From the NCBI GenBank assembly GCA_024279915.1, contig JAJRRB010000092.1, positions 27,715 through 91,714 of the forward strand: 64,000 bases of DNA, given 5' to 3'. Each line of letters begins with the position of its first letter. Position 1 is the stretch's first letter. A program made the translations under genes and the position numbers. Of this stretch, positions 59,054 to 64,000 are shown piece by piece. Source of the stretch: Deltaproteobacteria bacterium (GTDB lineage Bacteria; Desulfobacterota; Desulfuromonadia; Desulfuromonadales; BM103). The notes under the pieces are model-generated. The model worked only from the letters and a program-made list of their open reading frames with translations. It did no database searches and was not told where the DNA came from.

Positions 59054-60241
59054 TCAGAGCCTTAATGCTTTTTTCACCCGGCCGAAGACATCAATCGCAA
59101 AAGCCAGGTCGTCAGGCGTCAAGGCTGCTGACATCTGGGTGCGAATACGCGCCTGCCCTTTCGGTACCACCGGGTAGGAAAAAGCCACCACATAGATGCC
59201 CTGTGCCAACATGGCGTCTGCAAATTTCCCCGCCACGACAGCATCATGCAGCATGACTGGCACGATAGGGTGCTCACCAGGCAAAAGTTCAAAACCATGC
59301 GACTCCAAACCCTCCCGAAAGATCGCCGTATTCTCTTGCAGTTGCTCGCGTAGCAAACTGGATGAGCTCACCAGTTCAATGGCCTTTATCGCGCCGTTAA
59401 CCGCTGGCGGAGCAACCGTATTGGAAAAGAGATAAGGGCGTGAGCGCTGCCGCAATATTTCAACAACTTCTTTACGTGCGCTGGTAAAGCCACCACTGGC
59501 ACCGCCCAGAGCTTTCCCCAAAGTGCCGGTGATAATGTTCACTCGATCCATGCAACCACGATACTCATGCGTGCCGCGACCGCCCTCACCGACAAAGCCT
59601 GTGGCATGCGAATCGTCCACATGCACCAGAGCATTGTATCTATCCGCCAGAGCACAGATTTCGTCAACCCGGGCAATGGTCCCGTCCATGGAGAAAACCC
59701 CATCAGTTGTAATCAGCTTAAAGCGTGCACCGTTCTTATCAGCGGCTTTCAACTGTTCTTCAAGGTCAGCCATATTGTTGTTACGGTAACGATAACGACT
59801 GGCCTTACATAAACGCACGCCGTCAATAATGCTGGCATGGTTCAGTTCATCTGAAATGACCGCATCGGCTTCGCCCAGCAAGGTTTCAAACAGGCCACCG
59901 TTCGCGTCAAAGCAGGAAGGATAAAGAATCGTGTCTTCTGTGCCCAGGAATGTGCTGAGTTTCTGCTCCAGTTGTTTATGTAAAGTCTGTGTGCCGCAGA
60001 TAAAGCGAACCGACGCCATGCCGAAGCCCCATTCTTCCAAGCCGGCTTTGGCTGCGGCTTTCACTTCGGGATGCTGTGCCAGACCGAGGTAGTTATTGGC
60101 ACAAAGGTTGAGTGCCTCGCCACTGTTAACCCCCACATGGGCACCTTGCGGGGTCGTGATTAAACGCTCGCTTTTATACAAACCGGAAGACTTGATCTCG
60201 TCCAGTTCGGCAGATAAATAATTTCGAAAGTCATCAAACAC
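59054..60241 (-). CDS. kbl: Glycine C-acetyltransferase (2-amino-3-ketobutyrate CoA ligase)
   Basis: 395 residues, the standard length. This PLP enzyme splits 2-amino-3-oxobutanoate into glycine and acetyl-Co[41 protein letters not shown] and the PLP-Lys region [14 protein letters not shown] are clear; the end [15 protein letters not shown] is diagnostic. It follows tdh by 36 bases on the same strand, the conserved threonine-degradation pair. Confidence 0.95.
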   Translation of the reverse strand: MFDDFRNYLSAELDEIKSSGLYKSERLITTPQGAHVGVNSGEALNLCANNYLGLAQHPEVKAAAKAGLEEWGFGMASVRFICGTQTLHKQLEQKLSTFLGTEDTILYPSCFDANGGLFETLLGEADAVISDELNHASIIDGVRLCKASRYRYRNNNMADLEEQLKAADKNGARFKLITTDGVFSMDGTIARVDEICALADRYNALVHVDDSHATGFVGEGGRGTHEYRGCMDRVNIITGTLGKALGGASGGFTSARKEVVEILRQRSRPYLFSNTVAPPAVNGAIKAIELVSSSSLLREQLQENTAIFREGLESHGFELLPGEHPIVPVMLHDAVVAGKFADAMLAQGIYVVAFSYPVVPKGQARIRTQMSAALTPDDLAFAIDVFGRVKKALRL

Positions 60242-60277
60242 AGCTTTTCTCCTTCAGCTCTTGGGGCCGAGGCTCGC

Positions 60278-61305
60278 TCAACAGTCCCAGTTCAATATCA
60301 CTTTACAGGCGTCGCCAGCATTCATTGCCGCAAAGCCAGTTTCAAAGTCGGTGTAATCGAGACGATGGGTAATAATTGCGGAAATATCCATACCCGATTC
60401 GACCATCACCGACATCTTGTACCAGGTTTCATACATTTCACGTCCGTAAATGCCTTTCAGGGTGAGCATATTGAAAATCACTGTATTCCAGTCAATAGCC
60501 ACATCATTCCCCGGAATTCCCAGCAGAGAGATTTTGCCGCCGTGACACATATTCGCCAACATGTCTTTAAACGCTGCCGGGCTGCCAGACATCTCCAGGC
60601 CAACATCAAAGCCTTCCGACATGCCCAGTCTCTTCTGTACATCAGCGATGCTTTCCCGACTTACATCAACCGTACAGCTTGCCCCCAGAGCTTTGGCTAA
60701 ATCCAGACGTTTGGGGTTGATATCAGTGATCACGATATGTCTGGCACCGGCGTGTCGACAAACAGCAGCAGCCATAATACCAATGGGACCCGCTCCGGTA
60801 ATCAGGATGTCCTCACCGAGAAGATCGTATTGCAGTGCGGTATGTACAGCGTTGCCCAAAGGGTCAAACAAGGCCGCCACATCGAGGTCAATATCCGGTC
60901 TATGTTCCCAGACGTTAGACATGGGCAGAGACAGGTATTCGGCAAAAGCCCCAGAACGATTCACGCCAACGCCACTGGTATAGGCACATAAGTGACGCCG
61001 GCCGGCCATACAGTTGCGGCAGCGTCCGCAAACTACGTGCCCTTCCCCGGAGACAATCTGGCCAGCCCTGAAATCGATGACATTGGAACCAACCTCGACA
61101 ATCTCCCCGACAAATTCGTGGCCGACAACCATGGGCACTGGAATGGTTTTTTGTGCCCATGCATCCCAGTTATAGATGTGCATATCTGTGCCGCAGATTG
61201 CAGTACGTTTGATCTTGATCAGAACATCATTGATACCGAATTCCGGTTCGGGTTGATCTCCAGCCAAAGGCCGGGTGAAGATTCTTTTTTAACCAGTGCT
61301 TTCAT
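60278..61305 (-). pseudogene. tdh: L-threonine 3-dehydrogenase, frameshifted near the start
   Basis: Tdh oxidises threonine to 2-amino-3-oxobutanoate using NAD. ATG 61305, with GGAGG upstream, gives [16 protein letters not shown], the normal start. One missing G near 61256-61258 then shifts the frame; the rest ([45 protein letters not shown], the [15 protein letters not shown] zinc loop, and the Rossmann [10 protein letters not shown]) is normal to the stop. Without the extra base, translation could only restart at TTG 61267, losing the first strand. One missing base in a GG pair suggests sequencing error; otherwise this operon is defective in its first gene. Confidence 0.85.
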
Positions 61306-61400
61306 AATGTAATCCTCCAGAAGGAAGTTTAATGCATGGGAGAATTTTTGCCATCATCGCGGAGCCTGTTCAAGCAGACGGCGACACTTACCTGTCCCCG

Positions 61401-61862
61401 TCACAGCTGAATCTCATCGATAGTTCGGAATAAACGTCCACCAGTAGAATTGATGAAATGGAGAACCTGTAGGTTAAGTGGAACTCCCGGAAAATCACCA
61501 GCATCGCGGAGGTCTGTTCGTAAGCCATATACGGTTTTTCCCAAGGCAGAAGCAAAACCGAGTTCCGCAACAGTGCCACTGTCGGGCTCCATTCCGTCCA
61601 ACACCGCAAGCAGCAGGTCTGCCTCACGAATCATTTTCTCGTTAGCAGCTCCAATGACAGACACAGTGCGCTTGAAGGCGTCACTAATCCCTTGTGATGG
61701 TATTGCCTTGAAAGACGCAGCAATGGAATCACTCCAGTCCTGACTCCAGGGATCCAGAATTTCAAGGCCCTGCTTGCTCAAGTGGTCTTTAAGGTTATGT
61801 AAATATCCTTCCGTTCCCGTCATGAAGCCGAGCGGAGAAGCGAGATAAATTTTTTGAGACAT
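61401..61862 (-). CDS. Nucleoside 2-deoxyribosyltransferase
   Basis: 153 residues from ATG 61862, where homology starts: KIYLASPLGFMTGTEGYLHN. The active-site Glu is in NEKMIREADLLLAVLDGMEP followed by DSGTVAELGFASALGKTVYG, and LRTDLRDAGD completes the substrate pocket. The enzyme exchanges bases on deoxyribonucleosides in salvage. Separate from tdh by about 100 bases. Confidence 0.88.
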   Translation of the reverse strand: MSQKIYLASPLGFMTGTEGYLHNLKDHLSKQGLEILDPWSQDWSDSIAASFKAIPSQGISDAFKRTVSVIGAANEKMIREADLLLAVLDGMEPDSGTVAELGFASALGKTVYGLRTDLRDAGDFPGVPLNLQVLHFINSTGGRLFRTIDEIQL

Positions 61863-61894
61863 GAATCCTCCTGATATCAAGCTGTCCTCTATTA

Positions 61895-61926
61895 ACTCGG
61901 GACACTCAATATTGAGTGTCCCGAGT
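61895..61926. repeat. Perfect 32-bp GGGACAC palindrome
   Basis: ACTCGGGACACTCAAT followed by its exact complement. Upstream of the deoxyribosyltransferase gene; core identical to 41237-41261. Confidence 0.85.
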
Positions 61927-62022
61927 TCCCACTACAATTAAAGTGACATTGTTCATCGATCAGTTGAACTTTGCAAGTTTGCATAACCGGAGTTCTGTCC
62001 CCCGACCCGATTTTCTTTAGAT

Positions 62023-62298
62023 TCATCGATAAACCTCATCATGGCTGCCGATATCAAGGAGGACTATCTCCTTTTCAGACACCATAAGAGTCAGAGTGAT
62101 CCTGTAGCTATAGGTAAGACTTATTGCGTAGAGTCCTGCAAGTTTGCCGGAGAGAGGATGAAGTGCTAGCTGCGGATTAAAAGGGTCAATCTGCAGATCT
62201 TTAATGATTTTGGCGAACCGTGCCTTAAGATCTGAATGCTTACGGAGAAATTTACGGGCCTGGCGGAGGAATTGCTCTGGTGTCACAATTGCGTACAC
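62023..62298 (-). CDS. RelE-family toxin, copy 2
   Basis: 91 residues from GTG 62298. Differs from copy 1 (32762-33037) at about ten residues, for example LRKHSDLKARFAKIIKDLQI. All core strands intact, so both toxins may be functional. Confidence 0.85.
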   Translation of the reverse strand: MYAIVTPEQFLRQARKFLRKHSDLKARFAKIIKDLQIDPFNPQLALHPLSGKLAGLYAISLTYSYRITLTLMVSEKEIVLLDIGSHDEVYR

Positions 62299-62299
62299 G

Positions 62300-62566
62300 C
62301 TAATCCTCCGCATCCAAAGTATGTAGCAGGTCATCAGCCGTGGCAAATTTTTCCACCCGCCCTGCTTTTACGTCTTCCAGCGAATCATGTATACGTGACA
62401 AATAGGCTTCTTGTGCCTCTGCCACCAGAGCCTGATAGCGTTCTTCCGTAAGAACCACGTACTCTGGTTTGTTGTTGCGAATCACATGGACATCTCCCTT
62501 ATCAAGGAGATCATCCACCGCCTTCATGCCACGTCTTTTGATTTCTTGAGCAGGTATGGTATTCAT
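62300..62566 (-). CDS. Phd/RelB-like antitoxin, copy 2
   Basis: 88 residues, differing from copy 1 at eight or so positions (KRRGMKAVDDL; SRIHDSLEDVKAGRVEKF; LLHTLDAED). Precedes the toxin by one base. Upstream AAGTACATGAAATAC and GTACTCGATCTAG correspond to the copy-1 upstream words. Confidence 0.85.
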   Translation of the reverse strand: MNTIPAQEIKRRGMKAVDDLLDKGDVHVIRNNKPEYVVLTEERYQALVAEAQEAYLSRIHDSLEDVKAGRVEKFATADDLLHTLDAED

Positions 62567-62882
62567 TAGACTACCTCGTTGACTAGATCGAGTACTTTAG
62601 AAAGAGTATTTCATGTACTTAATGATGTACCATAGTTGCTTTGTAAATGACAACAATACAATGACTACACACTTTTTTGGTCTTGCCCCATTGGGGCCAA
62701 GCATTCCCATAATACCCATAAGTCAAGTCTGACACTGCTCTTTTTCTCTTTAAGCCTTTTAAAGTCCACTTCCAAGTCTTTGCTGATAATCATCGAAGGC
62801 CAGCAGCGTTCTAAACGAGGAGCAATTGCAGAAGGTTGCAACCGGTGGAGAAAGAGAGGATCTCGAAGATCTTTTCAGATAA
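62567..62882. other. Intergenic region between the toxin-antitoxin pair and lpxR
   Basis: About 316 bases. The first 70 hold the probable operator of the pair. CCCATTGGGGCCAAGC at 62688 echoes the start of the GGGGTCGGACC repeat but the rest does not follow. Nothing else recognised. Confidence 0.4.
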
Positions 62883-63982
62883 CTACCACAACGGATAAAA
62901 GAAGCTCAGAGTCAGCGACCCGAAGTTATGGGAATCATCCTGGCCGACAAATTCCTTTGTCCTGGTAACGTTGGTGTAGGTCAACATCAGGTTGCGATAA
63001 CCGAACGTGATACCTGCAGCGAAATCAGCCACCAGATCCTCTTTGTCAATGCTGTGGCTATCGGTAAAAGTGTTGCCATCCAGGAAGATATCGCGTAGCA
63101 CATACTTACCGTTTACTGCACCGAACAGGTATAATACTGGCTTCTTGCTCGGTGTAAAAAGCGTACTACCAGCAGGTCGTATCAACGAAACCCCGAAGCT
63201 ACGCGGAAGATTCAACCCGTACCTGACCTCCAGTCCGGTATTGAGGTATGTGGCAACATTGCCGAGTGCCCCGCCTGCATGCCCGATTGCATCCATCGAC
63301 AGCAGGCTCGTGGAGGTCGGATAAAACAACCACTTGCGCTCGAAGGCCACCACCAGGCCCGGCTCATTTTTTAACTGGTGATCCCAGCCCTTTGCAGTGT
63401 CGATGCTGCGCAATTCATGGACCAGAGTCTGAGCCTCTTCCGCATATGACTGGGGCCCGACAATGCCCATTTGAATTTCCACGCTGTCGAGGAAATCGAG
63501 ATGCTCGATAAATTCCGACTTGCGGTGATAAGCAAAACCAGCGTAACTCCACCCAGCATACGGTCGATCATCAGTGATGAGATCTGAGCGACTAATGTCT
63601 TTCGGAGTGTACATGTTCTGACCAAAAGAGAACTCTGCTTTGTGGCTGTATTCTGGGCCTGAATCGCGAATGAACGGAATCTTGTGGATCCACTCAAGAA
63701 CTTTACGAGGAAAGCGTCCCTGTTTGGCATGCGGCGACAGATCGGGGGAAATCAGCGAGTATTTGACGCCGTTGGTGTAGTTGCTGTCGGTGCCATTAAA
63801 GAGATCATTTTCGAAGAAATGGATTGTGCCCAGGGGTTTCTCTGGTCTTGGTCTGCCAGAAGAGCGTCAGGATTTAAAAGGCTGACCAGTAGGACGAAGA
63901 TCAGAAGAAGGGGTTGTCGGCAGATTTTTGTGAGACAGTTTTTCATAGGATACTGACATTTGATAAAGAAACATTTTTTCAC
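62883..63982 (-). pseudogene. lpxR: Lipid A 3-O-deacylase LpxR, frameshifted after the signal peptide
   Basis: LpxR is an outer-membrane barrel that removes the 3'-acyloxyacyl chain of lipid A. The first frame gives a signal peptide (CRQPLLLIFVLLVSLLNPDA ending LLADQ). After about 63841 the next frame takes over: EKPLGTIHFFENDLFNGTDS then NYTNGVKYSLISPDLSPH, the LpxR start with its catalytic N/D region, and continues through DDRPYAGWSYAGFAYHRK and GLEVRYGLNLPRSFG to the terminal FFYPLW. One G more in CAG-AG would join them. The start is GTG 63982 or ATG 63946; neither has a good ribosome site. Deletion error or true inactivation. Confidence 0.8.
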
Positions 63983-64000
63983 GCAAAGGTGTTAACACTA

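Overview
The window looks like a stretch of chromosome from a Gram-negative bacterium of the deltaproteobacterial, Desulfuromonas/Pelobacter/Geobacter-like type. The evidence is moderate: outer-membrane and periplasmic proteins (MipA, LpxR, Spy-like, a CxxCH cytochrome), a probable UGA-encoded selenocysteine, a dif-type site, and many intergenic hairpin repeats. No rRNA, tRNA or CRISPR array was seen.

Layout. 1-12 kb: ordinary genes (NfeD-like, a phosphotransferase/kinase fusion, a Spy-like protein, MipA, HemG, a ferredoxin-nitroreductase), a Phd/ParE toxin-antitoxin pair, umuDC, an Old Yellow Enzyme and a MazG-type pyrophosphatase, with two copies of a 220-285 bp repeat around the last group. 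12-14.1 kb: an MNT antitoxin gene whose HEPN toxin partner has been split by a RhuM gene. 15.0-25.8 kb: a tight five-gene operon that I consider the most interesting system here. It encodes an HNH nuclease with a DNA sulfur-binding type domain, a second HNH nuclease, a 1741-residue exonuclease-RecQ-UvrD fusion, a SAM methyltransferase, and a nuclease-SF2 helicase ending in a LexA/UmuD-type S24 peptidase domain with a visible Ala-Gly cleavage site. DarT-DarG follows at 26.1-27.8 kb. I read this as an anti-phage or DNA-damage-responsive defence island; the function is inference.

27.8-38.5 kb is rich in dispersed repeats and carries an orphan structured RNA with its own promoter and terminator, a patatin, a SEC-C protein, HigBA-like and Phd/RelE-like pairs, a probable selenoprotein with a bacterial SECIS hairpin, a lytic transglycosylase, an EamA transporter, SelO and a thiamine-binding protein. 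38.5-45.3 kb holds MtfA, a homocysteine methyltransferase, a phosphatase-ADP-ribosylglycohydrolase fusion and a serine recombinase homologue lacking its catalytic serine. At 45.4, 46.3 and 49.0 kb three co-oriented dif-like sites delimit two blocks of AT-rich unknown genes, which looks like tandem Xer-dependent insertion next to the chromosomal dif; the window would then lie at the replication terminus. 49.3-64 kb is mostly housekeeping: GerMN lipoprotein, YchF-like GTPase, MsrB, cytochrome, an S4 paralogue, a queuosine-precursor-type transporter, an M50 protease, hydrolases, kbl-tdh, a deoxyribosyltransferase, a second copy of the Phd/RelE-like pair, and LpxR.

Four conserved genes (hemG, the SEC-C gene, tdh, lpxR) each need one extra base to be read through, always in a short homopolymer, and the M50 gene has an in-frame stop. 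The clustering suggests base-calling deletions in the assembly at least as much as gene decay; readers should treat those five as possibly intact.
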